33,975 bases of DNA from Clostridiales bacterium (GCA_012523085.1 JAAYJC010000102.1:1-33975), one strand, 5' to 3'. Counted from the stretch's first letter, positions 7,546 through 14,820 are shown. The notes: generated by a model not told the origin, from the sequence alone. A program made the numbers and translations.

Positions 7546-7587
7546 TCATTTGTCCTTATTTTAATTGTAAGGCGTAATCGGAGGCTA

Positions 7588-7643
7588 GCGTGAAAAATAC
7601 TTTCACGCAACTATTTGCGCTGCCGCTTCGCGCAGAATGGAGG
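7588..7643 (+). repeat. Short form of the RBS-bearing palindromic repeat, upstream of dut
   Basis: It starts with the GCGTGAAA/TTTCACGC hairpin, passes through AACTATTTGCGCTGCCGC, and ends with CGCTTCGCGCAGAATGGAGG, whose final GGAGG is the dut ribosome-binding site. Compared with the full copy at 12235 the central part of about 80 bp is absent. The terminal hairpin has lost one G, so its stem is imperfect. Confidence 0.75.
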
Positions 7644-7648
7644 TTAAT

Positions 7649-8080
7649 ATGGATATTTATATCAAATACCATCATGATATGCTCAAGAAGCTCAATATCA
7701 TCCAAATCGGCGATTGGATCGACCTGCGTTCCGCGGAGCATGTCGTTTTACTTAAAGGAGAGAGCAGAATAATTTCTCTCGGTGTGTCGATGATCTTGCC
7801 TGACGGTTATGAGGCGCATGTCGTTCCCAGAAGCTCGACGTTTAAAACCTGGGGTATCATTCAGACCAATTCGATGGGCGTCATCGACAACAGCTATTCG
7901 GGCACAAATGATATATGGAAATTTCCTTGCTTTGCCACAAGGGACACGGAAATCCTGTTTAACGACCGAATCTGCCAGTTTCGGATTATGCAAAAGATGC
8001 CCGGGATTCGTTTTATCGAATCAGATGTTCTGAAAGACTTGGACAGGGGAGGCTTCGGAAGCACCGGTAAGAACGAATAG
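7649..8080 (+). CDS. dut: Deoxyuridine 5'-triphosphate nucleotidohydrolase (dUTPase)
   Basis: Hydrolyses dUTP to dUMP and pyrophosphate (EC 3.6.1.23), keeping uracil out of DNA and feeding thymidylate synthesis. The 143-residue protein has all five trimeric dUTPase motifs: GDWIDLRSA (21-29), PRSST (60-64), GVIDNSY with the catalytic D80 (77-83), NDRICQFRI (105-113) and the C-terminal RGGFGSTG (133-140). The TNSMGVIDNSYSG variant is one I recall from Clostridia and their phages. ATG 7649 follows GGAGG by 5 bp; the ATG at 7637 lies inside that repeat-derived ribosome-binding site and is rejected. tmk in the same window acts in the same dTTP pathway. Confidence 0.94.
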   Translation: MDIYIKYHHDMLKKLNIIQIGDWIDLRSAEHVVLLKGESRIISLGVSMILPDGYEAHVVPRSSTFKTWGIIQTNSMGVIDNSYSGTNDIWKFPCFATRDTEILFNDRICQFRIMQKMPGIRFIESDVLKDLDRGGFGSTGKNE

Positions 8081-8102
8081 GCAAAAATCAACATCATTAA
8101 AT

Positions 8103-8132
8103 AATTGAACAAAATAAAAATTTTGTTCAATT
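8103..8132. terminator. Bidirectional hairpin terminator between dut and the GME-fold gene
   Basis: AATTGAACAAAAT and ATTTTGTTCAATT are perfect 13-bp arms with an AAAA loop, placed between two convergent genes. The stem is AT-rich, so its efficiency is uncertain. Confidence 0.65.
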
Positions 8133-8146
8133 ACTAGCGTATTACA

Positions 8147-8905
8147 TCAATTGACGCAATACGTCAACGGAATAATGGAACCAATGTCAAAACACGGCTC
8201 ATCCGTAAGATAAATCGATTTTATACCGAGGCTTCGGATATAGTCGTTTATTTTATTTTCGTCCTTATGATACTTAAGCGTCCCGGTAAATGCGATTTTG
8301 TCTTTGGCTATTTTTCCGCAAGCGCCGCCGATAAATCCTGCGTGATAACCGTCCAGCTCGATTTGTCCCGAGCTGATCAGCAAGCTGTTTAACCCGCTTT
8401 GCTGTGCGGCTTTATGAATACCCATATCCGCCGTTATTATATGGTTTTGGTCTAAAACACAAATTGAGCATTTCGTATAACCCTGATTAACATTAATCAG
8501 GCGCCATTTATTTTTATATGCCTGAGCCGTTATATTTTTATCTGAAAGGCTCACTTTATGAAAAAGCCTGTTTCCCACAAGACAGGCGTTTAGCGAAACC
8601 TCGTCCGGATATTTCGGTGAAGCCGGTTTATTGGCCGTCTGAACGTGAAATCCGAGCTGAATTAGTCTGTTTGTATCGATGACGGCGGTTTCGGATATGA
8701 TCAAATGATTGCCGCCGGCGTGAAAAACGGAAATATCCGGATGATCGCCAATCATTGGTGAAACTGCACAGTTTTTGCCCACTAATATGGCAGTAATGCC
8801 CAAATTACCTAGTGATTCAGACAAATACGAATGCTTTTCTCCAATTAACACAGTATTCACGCTATTTTGAGGTAAATTTGGATGAAATATATACATCGTC
8901 TTCAC
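8147..8905 (-). CDS. Predicted GME-fold protein (DUF6873-like), function unknown
   Basis: This 252-residue protein resembles, from memory, the clostridial DUF6873 proteins described as having the guanidino-group-modifying-enzyme (arginine deiminase/agmatine deiminase) beta-alpha propeller. Visible repeats of that fold are HAGGNHLIISET, SLNACLVGNRLFHK, HIITADMGIHKAA and the near-terminal HAGFIGGACGKIAKDKIAFTG. A Cys close to the C-terminus (TYCVN) sits where the nucleophile lies in active GME enzymes, but no activity can be assigned. There is no signal peptide. I place the start at GTG 8905, 11 bp after GGAG; ATG 8896 would give almost the same protein. It is divergent from the small Cys-rich gene at 8985. 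Confidence 0.65.
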   Translation of the reverse strand: MKTMYIFHPNLPQNSVNTVLIGEKHSYLSESLGNLGITAILVGKNCAVSPMIGDHPDISVFHAGGNHLIISETAVIDTNRLIQLGFHVQTANKPASPKYPDEVSLNACLVGNRLFHKVSLSDKNITAQAYKNKWRLINVNQGYTKCSICVLDQNHIITADMGIHKAAQQSGLNSLLISSGQIELDGYHAGFIGGACGKIAKDKIAFTGTLKYHKDENKINDYIRSLGIKSIYLTDEPCFDIGSIIPLTYCVN

Positions 8906-8984
8906 TTTATATTTTTCTCCGATATGCAAAAGCTACACAAGGAAACATAGCAAGCCGGATTAATGCGGCGGAATGGAGTCTTTT

Positions 8985-9179
8985 ATGAGTTTTATCGCAT
9001 GTGTCAGTGATTGCGTTTATCAAAAAGACGGTTGCTGCAGTCTTGAGCGTGCAGCATCAGGCAATGAAAACGGTGTAAAAAACAACGCTTGTATCCATTA
9101 TGTACAAATCAATTCCGGAAAAAAGAAAAAGACGGAAAATAAGGAGAGCTCCGATAGCATGTCCTGCGGCTGCTTGTAG
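8985..9179 (+). CDS. Small Cys-rich protein (DUF1540-like)
   Basis: A 64-residue protein, MSFIACVSDCVYQKDGCCSL onward, with the pattern C-x3-C-x6-CC and later NNACIHYVQ and a terminal SCGCL. This resembles small clostridial metal-binding-type proteins annotated DUF1540 or, by a database error, as hydroxymyristoyl-ACP dehydratase. The cysteine spacing suggests a bound metal such as zinc. ATG 8985 is preceded by GAATGGAG at 6 bp spacing; an ATG 12 bp earlier lies in that site. The tail is rich in Lys, Glu and Ser. It is convergent with radA, 12 bp away. The function is unknown. Confidence 0.65.
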   Translation: MSFIACVSDCVYQKDGCCSLERAASGNENGVKNNACIHYVQINSGKKKKTENKESSDSMSCGCL

Positions 9180-9191
9180 GCGGAAATTATA

Positions 9192-10571
9192 CTATGTTCC
9201 GAAAACTGACCTTATCGCATCCCTTATCGTTTTAACTTCTGTTATTTTCAAGTCTTTCGGTATTTTATACTTCCCTTTGACAAGAGCCGGAACAAGGCAT
9301 TGTTTAAATCCCAATCTCGAAACTTCAGAAAGGCGTTGGTCAACAGCGGAAACAGAGCGCAGCTCGCCGGTCAGACCGGCCTCCCCTATTGCCGCTAAAT
9401 CGTCTGAAACAGGTTTATCCAGATAGCTTGACGCAATCGCAAGCATCGCAGCTAAATCGGCGGAGGTCTCTTCAATATTCAGGCCGCCTATTACATTGAT
9501 GTAGGTGTCGCTTGCGCTGAGCTTGAATCCGACTCTTTTTTCGAGTACGGCAAGCAGCAGCATAGCGCGGTTGTAATCGATTCCGTTTGACATACGGCGT
9601 GGTACATTGAAACCGGTCGGCGCAATCAGCGCTTGTATTTCAGCCAAAATCGGCCGTGAGCCTTCCATCAGACAGGTGACGCAGGTTCCCGACGTATTCT
9701 GCGGCTTACCCGATAAAAGCATTTCGGAGGGGTTTGGGACATCACGCAGCCCGTCCTCCGTCATTTCGAATACGCCGATTTCATTTGTTGAGCCGAATCT
9801 GTTTTTGGTTGCCCTGAGAATTCTATAACCGGCGTTTTGGTCACCTTCGAAATATAAAACGCAATCGACCATATGTTCCAGTACCTTCGGACCCGCTATG
9901 GATCCTTCCTTGTTTATATGGCCGACAATAAAAACCGTGATGCCTTCGTTTTTTGCAAGGCGCATCAATGCCGTCGTACAGTCTCTGACCTGAGCAATAT
10001 TGCCGGGCGAGGAATCCAAACTGTCGTTATATAGGGTTTGTATGGAGTCTACAATCAAAATATCAGGCGACACGGAATAAACGCCGTCAAGAATAACCTC
10101 AAGATTGGTTTCAGCCAGAACAAGCAGTTCGCCGCCGTCCAGCCCAAGACGCTTAGCCCTAAGCTTCAGCTGTTTACCGGATTCTTCGCCGGTTACATAC
10201 ATGACCTTGGAAGAAATCGAAGTGTGACCGCAAAGCTGCAGAAGAAGCGTGGATTTACCGATCCCGGGCGAACCGCCTACAAGGACCAAAGAGCCATTTA
10301 CGGCGCCTCCGCCCAAAACACGGTCAAGCTCGCCGATGCCGGTTGAAAAGCGCGATTCCTGAGAGACATCGATATCTGAGAGCTTAACGGTTTCGCTTTT
10401 CCCGTGCCCCGGGCCACCGGCCTTAGTCCCTCCCCGCTGCGCTGTTTTACCATATGCACTTGGCTGTTCGACAATGGTGTTCCAGGCTTTACAGGAAGGG
10501 CATTGCCCTTGCCATTTTATTGTTTCATTTCCGCATTCGGTACAATAATACACGGTTTTCTCTTTAACCAT
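9192..10571 (-). CDS. radA: DNA repair protein RadA (RecA-like branch-migration helicase)
   Basis: RadA drives branch migration of recombination intermediates and supports RecA-mediated repair and transformation. The 459 residues hold an N-terminal C4 zinc finger (C10, C13, C24, C27), Walker A GGSPGIGKST (99-108), Walker B ILIVDSIQT (171-179), the RadA-specific KNRFG (256-260) and a C-terminal Lon-like domain with GGLNIEETSADLA. All are intact and the length is normal. ATG 10571 is served by the GGAG at the end of a palindromic repeat (10577-10626). cwlD is directly upstream on the same strand, 54 bp away, and probably co-transcribed. comEC elsewhere in the window is a possible functional partner in DNA uptake. 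Confidence 0.97.
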   Translation of the reverse strand: MVKEKTVYYCTECGNETIKWQGQCPSCKAWNTIVEQPSAYGKTAQRGGTKAGGPGHGKSETVKLSDIDVSQESRFSTGIGELDRVLGGGAVNGSLVLVGGSPGIGKSTLLLQLCGHTSISSKVMYVTGEESGKQLKLRAKRLGLDGGELLVLAETNLEVILDGVYSVSPDILIVDSIQTLYNDSLDSSPGNIAQVRDCTTALMRLAKNEGITVFIVGHINKEGSIAGPKVLEHMVDCVLYFEGDQNAGYRILRATKNRFGSTNEIGVFEMTEDGLRDVPNPSEMLLSGKPQNTSGTCVTCLMEGSRPILAEIQALIAPTGFNVPRRMSNGIDYNRAMLLLAVLEKRVGFKLSASDTYINVIGGLNIEETSADLAAMLAIASSYLDKPVSDDLAAIGEAGLTGELRSVSAVDQRLSEVSRLGFKQCLVPALVKGKYKIPKDLKITEVKTIRDAIRSVFGT

Positions 10572-10576
10572 AAAAT

Positions 10577-10626
10577 CTCCATTCTGCCGCGAAGCGGCAG
10601 CACAGCATTAAAAGGTACTTTCACGC
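10577..10626 (-). repeat. Short form of the RBS-bearing palindromic repeat, between cwlD and radA
   Basis: On the minus strand it begins GCGTGAAA, whose first G is the last base of the cwlD TAG stop, and ends with CTGCCGCTTCGCGGCAG (perfect 7-bp stem) and AATGGAG, the radA ribosome-binding site. The first hairpin has lost its right arm and the centre of the full element is missing. Confidence 0.75.
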
Positions 10627-11327
10627 TAATCCTTCAGAATTTCCTGCGCCTGAAAGAAAGACGCCGCAAGGCATATAGCGAGCTTTGTCTGATACGTATC
10701 GGTCTGCAGAAGGCGCAGCTCATCGGGATTGGACATAAAACCGCACTCCACCAAAATAGCCGGGCAGACCGTTTTTCTCATAAGCAGAATGTCGCTGTCA
10801 ATCGGACGGGCAGCTCTGCGGTTGTTGGGATTAAGTACGGTTTTCAAGATGTCCTGAGTTAAAAGCGCATACTGCTCGCTTCCGGCCACTCCGGAAAAAA
10901 ACACCTGTGCGCCCTGAGGGGCGCTGTCCGAAAATTTGTTTTGATGGATGCTGATTAAAACGGCATTTGCGGTAGCGTTGATTAACGCAATTCTTTGCTT
11001 TTGATCGGCAATCTTTTTTTCCCTGATTGTTCTTGCGCCTGGCGGATAGATGAGGTCTTCGCTGTTGCGCGTCAGGACCACCGGGACCGAAAACAGGCCC
11101 ATAATGTTATCCAGCTTACGTGCGATATCCAGGTTCAATCTGCTTTCAAAGACATCGTTTACATTCGCCCCGCCGTCTGCACCCCCGTGTCCGGGATCGA
11201 GAACCAGCGTCAAGCGGTCTTTCATTGTCATGTCTACAGTCTTTGCCGGAAAATACCGGGAAAAAAGAAATAAAGCAAGGCTTAAAATTACCAACAGTAC
11301 GGCGGAATAAAAAAAATGCTTGTTCAT
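10626..11327 (-). CDS. cwlD: N-acetylmuramoyl-L-alanine amidase, CwlD-like (Amidase_3)
   Basis: A zinc amidase that removes peptide side chains from muramic acid; CwlD does this when the muramic delta-lactam of spore cortex is made, which germination enzymes need. The 233-residue protein has one N-terminal membrane/signal segment (8-25), LDPGHGGADGG with zinc ligand H47, E61 in ESRLNLDIA, H128 in SIHQN and catalytic E194 in LVECGFMSN. There are no wall-binding repeats, which fits CwlD rather than a vegetative autolysin. AGGGGGG precedes ATG 11327. It is co-directional with radA. Sporulation control is expected but I could not identify a sigma-E or sigma-G promoter with confidence. Confidence 0.85.
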   Translation of the reverse strand: MNKHFFYSAVLLVILSLALFLFSRYFPAKTVDMTMKDRLTLVLDPGHGGADGGANVNDVFESRLNLDIARKLDNIMGLFSVPVVLTRNSEDLIYPPGARTIREKKIADQKQRIALINATANAVLISIHQNKFSDSAPQGAQVFFSGVAGSEQYALLTQDILKTVLNPNNRRAARPIDSDILLMRKTVCPAILVECGFMSNPDELRLLQTDTYQTKLAICLAASFFQAQEILKD

Positions 11328-11409
11328 GCTGCGCCCCCCTTTTCTAAGAACTTATGAGGGAGCAGCCTTTCATATGTGGAAAACTTCCCTGCTGCGAAAG
11401 ATTATGATA

Positions 11410-12006
11410 TTATCTCAGATTTTTGCGCTTTTCGTCTCCGGGCTTTATAAACATAAGCTTGTCGAGAATTCTTTTTCCTTTGTATCCGAAGAAATAGCCC
11501 AAAACTGCGGGAACAACCGCAAAGAGAACCGGAATCAGGTACGCGAATTTCACTTTATACCCGTCATCGAGTAAAATAATCGGATAGTTAAAATTCAAGT
11601 AAAAATATCTGGCATATCTGGTCGCATCGGCTGTTATTTTCTCGCCGAAAACAGGAATCAGCAAAACGAGGCTTAGTAAAATGCCGGGAATTTGCGAAAT
11701 CAGAGCGGCGTACAAAGCTTTGAACCTGTTATATTTGATTCGATTGTATAGCACCAGATTGTGGTCCCTCTCCCCTGTCCGCCAGGATTCTATATAAGTA
11801 AACAAAATATAAAACAGAAAGCACACCAGCGTAATCGTAGCCGATATGGTATTATTGGATACCTGAATACCTATGCTGTCCAGGTTAATCATCAGCACGG
11901 TGAGAACCAGCATGATCGGAACATTGAGGATGTGGAGAAAAAAAATCTTAAACGCGAACTGAAATACCGTGCTTTTTCCCGAATGTTCAACTCTTCGTTT
12001 AAACAT
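11410..12006 (-). CDS. Unknown four-helix integral membrane protein
   Basis: I do not recognise a family. The 198-residue protein has a basic N-terminus (MFKRRVEHSGK), four hydrophobic segments at roughly 17-42, 54-75, 97-121 and 155-178, and a basic tail ending EKRKNLR. A YFLNFNYPI-like polar loop precedes the last helix (YARYFYLNFNYPIILLDDG). ATG 12006 is chosen because GGAGG (12012-12016) lies 5 bp upstream and a good promoter stands at 12136-12164; an upstream in-frame ATG would translate repeat sequence and the promoter. The 5' UTR holds a truncated copy of the palindromic repeat. It is divergent from the DUF2284 operon. Confidence 0.7.
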   Translation of the reverse strand: MFKRRVEHSGKSTVFQFAFKIFFLHILNVPIMLVLTVLMINLDSIGIQVSNNTISATITLVCFLFYILFTYIESWRTGERDHNLVLYNRIKYNRFKALYAALISQIPGILLSLVLLIPVFGEKITADATRYARYFYLNFNYPIILLDDGYKVKFAYLIPVLFAVVPAVLGYFFGYKGKRILDKLMFIKPGDEKRKNLR

Positions 12007-12010
12007 ACTG

Positions 12011-12057
12011 ACCTCCATTTTACCACCATACTTGGCGGCCAAATCGATTTTTTGCGC
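12011..12057 (-). repeat. Truncated copy of the palindromic repeat in front of the membrane-protein gene
   Basis: On the minus strand it contains AAATCGATTTGGCCGCCAAG, nearly identical to the left core of the copy at 17064-17204, then GGTGG and AATGGAGG, which is the gene's Shine-Dalgarno sequence. The outer hairpins and the CTGCCGC/GCGGCAG stem are missing. Confidence 0.65.
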
Positions 12058-12135
12058 ACAATGTCCGTAAAAACGAACCTGCCCGGAAAGGCATACCCGA
12101 TAAATGGTAACGTTGCCTTGAAATATGCTAAACGA

Positions 12136-12164
12136 AGTATAGCATATCAATTTACAAATATCAA
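12136..12164 (-). promoter_or_regulatory. Sigma-A promoter for the membrane-protein gene
   Basis: TTGATA (12159-12164) and TATACT (12136-12141) on the minus strand are 17 bp apart. It faces and partly overlaps the promoter of the DUF2284 operon. Confidence 0.7.
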
Positions 12165-12179
12165 AGATTGTTGTATACT
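12152..12179 (+). promoter_or_regulatory. Sigma-A promoter for the DUF2284-RACo operon
   Basis: TTACAA (12152-12157) and TATACT (12174-12179) are 16 bp apart. The leader of about 195 nt contains the full palindromic repeat. The two -35 boxes of the divergent pair are separated by one base, so polymerase binding at one should exclude the other. Confidence 0.6.
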
Positions 12180-12234
12180 TTTAAGCAAAAACGTGCATCG
12201 TTTTTTTTAATCGGATCACAAAGAACAGGAGTTT

Positions 12235-12377
12235 GCGTGAAAATGCTTTCACGCACGGAAGAAATCGATTTTGCCGCCAAATATGACGGCGGCCATTTGC
12301 TATACAATGCGAAACAAGTTTCGCATAATCGATTTTTCCTGACTATTTGTGCTGCCGCTTCGCGGCAGAATGGAGGG
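12235..12377 (+). repeat. Full-length RBS-bearing palindromic repeat (copy A)
   Basis: About 143 bp made of nested stems: GCGTGAAA/TTTCACGC (12235-12254); an outer pair GGAAGAAATCGATT and AATCGATTTTTCC enclosing GCCGCC/GGCGGC and TGCGAAAC/GTTTCGCA; then CTGCCGC-TTC-GCGGCAG. It finishes with AATGGAGGG, the ribosome-binding site of the following gene 4 bp before its ATG. Copy B (17064-17204) matches it along nearly its whole length. Confidence 0.85.
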
Positions 12378-12381
12378 TTAT

Positions 12382-12921
12382 ATGAACATAGAACAGATTA
12401 TACAGGAAGCGCAAAACGCGGGCTTCACACTGGTAGCACCCCTTGACATTAAAACAATAACAATGATGCCTGAGGTCAGAAAAATGTGTGAGGTCAATAA
12501 ATGCGATGCGTACGGGTCAAACTGGGCTTGCCCTCCTGCTTGCGGCACGCTGGAGGAGGGTTCAGATCTGATCAGCCAATATAAAAGCGGGATCATCGTT
12601 CAAACTACCGGTCAATTGGAGGATGATTTCGACTCGGAAGGCATGATGGAAACGGCGAAGAAACACGATGAAAACATAAGGCGATTCATAGAAGAATTCA
12701 GGAAAAAATATGATACAAAAATGCTTCCTTTGGGTGCCGGCGGCTGCAGAATATGCAAAAAATGCACATATCCAAATGAGCCCTGCCGGTTTCCGGATTC
12801 CATGATTTATCCGATGGAGGGACTTGGAATACTGGTCAGCGATGTGTGCATAAAGAACAATGTGCCATACAACCACGGACGGGGAACGCTGACCTATGTC
12901 GGCTGTTGTCTGTTTGCGTAG
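12382..12921 (+). CDS. DUF2284 predicted metal-binding protein
   Basis: The 179-residue protein matches the DUF2284/COG5423 family of predicted metal-binding proteins of anaerobes. There are two cysteine clusters: C36, C41, C50, C54 in CEVNKCDAYGSNWACPPACG, and C122, C125, C128, C135 in GGCRICKKCTYPNEPCRFP. The second looks like a 4Fe-4S ferredoxin-type site (C-x2-C-x2-C-x6-C). C156 and C175/C176 lie near the end. No activity is established. ATG 12382 is 4 bp after GGAGGG; an upstream in-frame ATG would translate the repeat. The gene directly precedes the RACo-like activator by 52 bp, which suggests a shared redox or corrinoid-related role; that is inference. Confidence 0.85.
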   Translation: MNIEQIIQEAQNAGFTLVAPLDIKTITMMPEVRKMCEVNKCDAYGSNWACPPACGTLEEGSDLISQYKSGIIVQTTGQLEDDFDSEGMMETAKKHDENIRRFIEEFRKKYDTKMLPLGAGGCRICKKCTYPNEPCRFPDSMIYPMEGLGILVSDVCIKNNVPYNHGRGTLTYVGCCLFA

Positions 12922-12973
12922 GAATAAAGCGCAAACAATCTGGTTTTGCATAGACAAAATCGGGAGGAAAGGA

Positions 12974-14770
12974 ATGAATCCGGTGAAAGTAACATTTAAG
13001 CCGCAGGACATCACCGCAACGGTGGAAGAAGGCAAGACCATAATGGAAGCGTTGATCGCAGCCGGCCTTAAGATCGATGCGCCATGCGGAGGACGCGGCG
13101 TCTGCGGAAAATGCAAGGTCAAGATAATACAAGGCTCGGAGGAAAAGACGGTTCTCGCCTGTCAGACAATGATTAAAGAGGATATGACCGTCGATATATC
13201 CGGACAAAATGTCGGCCACAGGATTTTAATGGGCGGTACAACCCGGGAAACCAAGCTGGGCCCTGCTGTATATGCCATACAGATCACCGTGCCCAAGCCG
13301 ACGACTTCTGACCTGCGTTCCTGCTGGGATAGAACAAAGCAAGCGGTGTCGGATAAGACAGGGCTCGATATAGAGGCAATACCGGCAAACTCGTATGCTG
13401 CTTCCCGTCTGTACCATACGCTTGAAACCAACAATTATACAGTAGATGTCATTATGTTTGAAAATGAAATCATTGACGTTAAATCACCCGATGAACCGGT
13501 TCTCGGCATAGCATACGATATCGGCACAACGACGGTGGCAGCCTATCTGATCGATCTTCGCAATGGGCGGGAGCTTGTTTCGTCCAGCACGCTCAACCCG
13601 CAGGTCAAATACGGCGCCGACGTCATCATGAGAACGAAATATGCGATTGAAGAGAACCTGGAAGACCTCACGGCGGATATACAGCAGGCGCTTTCGGAGC
13701 TGTGCGATACTTGTCTGCAAAAGGTCGATAAGCGGTCCGAGCATGTTTATCTTGCGGCAATCGTGGGCAACACCTGTATGCATCATTTATATATGGGTAT
13801 ATCCCCCGCATCTTTGGCCTTTGCCCCGTATACGCCCGCAATAACCGAATCCATTATTGTCCGCGCCTTTGAGTACGGCCTCAAAATAAATGCCGCCGCC
13901 AAACTAATGATGCTTCCGAATATCGCAGGCTTTGTCGGTGCGGATACCGTAGGCGCTTCTTTGGCTGCCGAGATGGATATAAAAGATGATCTGACGCTGC
14001 TGATTGATATCGGGACTAACGGAGAAATGGTGCTGGGAAACAAAAACCGGCTGATCGCCTGTTCCACGGCGGCCGGACCGGCTTTTGAAGGCGCCGTAAT
14101 TACATTCGGAATGCGCGGCGCGCAGGGCGCAATCGATCATGTTTCGTTTTCGGATGGGAAAATACAATACTCCGTTATCGGGGATGTGGCTCCGCTCGGT
14201 ATATGCGGTTCGGGGATTGTCGATCTGGTCTCCGAGCTTGTCCGCGTTGGCATTGTGGATTCGGGCGGCAGGCTGCTGATGGGTGATGAAATCCAATCGG
14301 AGGAAGGGAAAAAATATACCGGTTACATAGATACCGTGAATGGGCTCCGCTGTATCGTTTTGGCTGATGAAAAAATATCTCAAAACGGAGAGAACATTGT
14401 GTTTACCCAAAAAGATGTGCGGGAGATCCAGCTCGCAAAGGGTGCAATGGCAGCAGGTATCGGCATGCTGGCCAAAAAACTGAATGTTGATGTCGACGCC
14501 ATTTCTCAGATCATGATCGCCGGAGCTTTTGGGAGTTTCATGTTGCCGAAAAGTGCCTGCGGGATTTCCTTAATACCGCCCGCACTTGAAAAAAAGGTTA
14601 TGGCGATCGGAAATGCCGCCGGACAGGGCGCAAAACTGACGATTTTGAATCATATGGAATTTAAGCGTGCGCATGCTATCGCCCTTAAAATCGAATATCT
14701 TGAGCTTGCGGCGGATCCGGAGTTTCAGGATGTATTCATTGATCAACTGGAGTTTCCTTCGGCTGAATAA
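12974..14770 (+). CDS. RACo-like corrinoid activation protein (2Fe-2S ferredoxin plus ASKHA, DUF4445)
   Basis: Related proteins reduce inactive cob(II)amide in corrinoid proteins back to Co(I) at the cost of ATP. The 598-residue product has an N-terminal 2Fe-2S ferredoxin domain with C38, C44, C47 and C63 (C-x5-C-x2-C-x15-C, CGGRGVCGKC), a linker, then an actin-like ATPase domain with DIGTTTVAAYLID (182-194), VGNTCMHH (264-271), DIGTNGEM (345-352), CGSGIVDLV and IAGAFGSFM. It is full length. ATG 12974 follows GGGAGG by 6 bp. A strong hairpin ends the two-gene unit. No corrinoid protein, methyltransferase or MtgA-like gene is in view, so the client protein is unknown. A reductive activator for another metalloenzyme is the main alternative. 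Confidence 0.88.
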   Translation: MNPVKVTFKPQDITATVEEGKTIMEALIAAGLKIDAPCGGRGVCGKCKVKIIQGSEEKTVLACQTMIKEDMTVDISGQNVGHRILMGGTTRETKLGPAVYAIQITVPKPTTSDLRSCWDRTKQAVSDKTGLDIEAIPANSYAASRLYHTLETNNYTVDVIMFENEIIDVKSPDEPVLGIAYDIGTTTVAAYLIDLRNGRELVSSSTLNPQVKYGADVIMRTKYAIEENLEDLTADIQQALSELCDTCLQKVDKRSEHVYLAAIVGNTCMHHLYMGISPASLAFAPYTPAITESIIVRAFEYGLKINAAAKLMMLPNIAGFVGADTVGASLAAEMDIKDDLTLLIDIGTNGEMVLGNKNRLIACSTAAGPAFEGAVITFGMRGAQGAIDHVSFSDGKIQYSVIGDVAPLGICGSGIVDLVSELVRVGIVDSGGRLLMGDEIQSEEGKKYTGYIDTVNGLRCIVLADEKISQNGENIVFTQKDVREIQLAKGAMAAGIGMLAKKLNVDVDAISQIMIAGAFGSFMLPKSACGISLIPPALEKKVMAIGNAAGQGAKLTILNHMEFKRAHAIALKIEYLELAADPEFQDVFIDQLEFPSAE

Positions 14771-14782
14771 TAATACTGTTAA

Positions 14783-14820
14783 CACGAAAAGAGGAATGCC
14801 TGGGCATTCCTCTTTTCGTG
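14783..14820. terminator. 18-bp hairpin after the RACo-like gene
   Basis: CACGAAAAGAGGAATGCC (14783-14800) is perfectly complementary to 14803-14820 with almost no loop. There is an A-run in one arm and a T-run in the other but none beyond the stem. It lies 12 bp beyond the stop and probably acts in both directions. Confidence 0.7.

Noticed and set aside
12562..13122. Minus-strand frame spanning the DUF2284/RACo junction
   Set aside because: It runs antisense to two well-supported genes and shows no motif or start signal.
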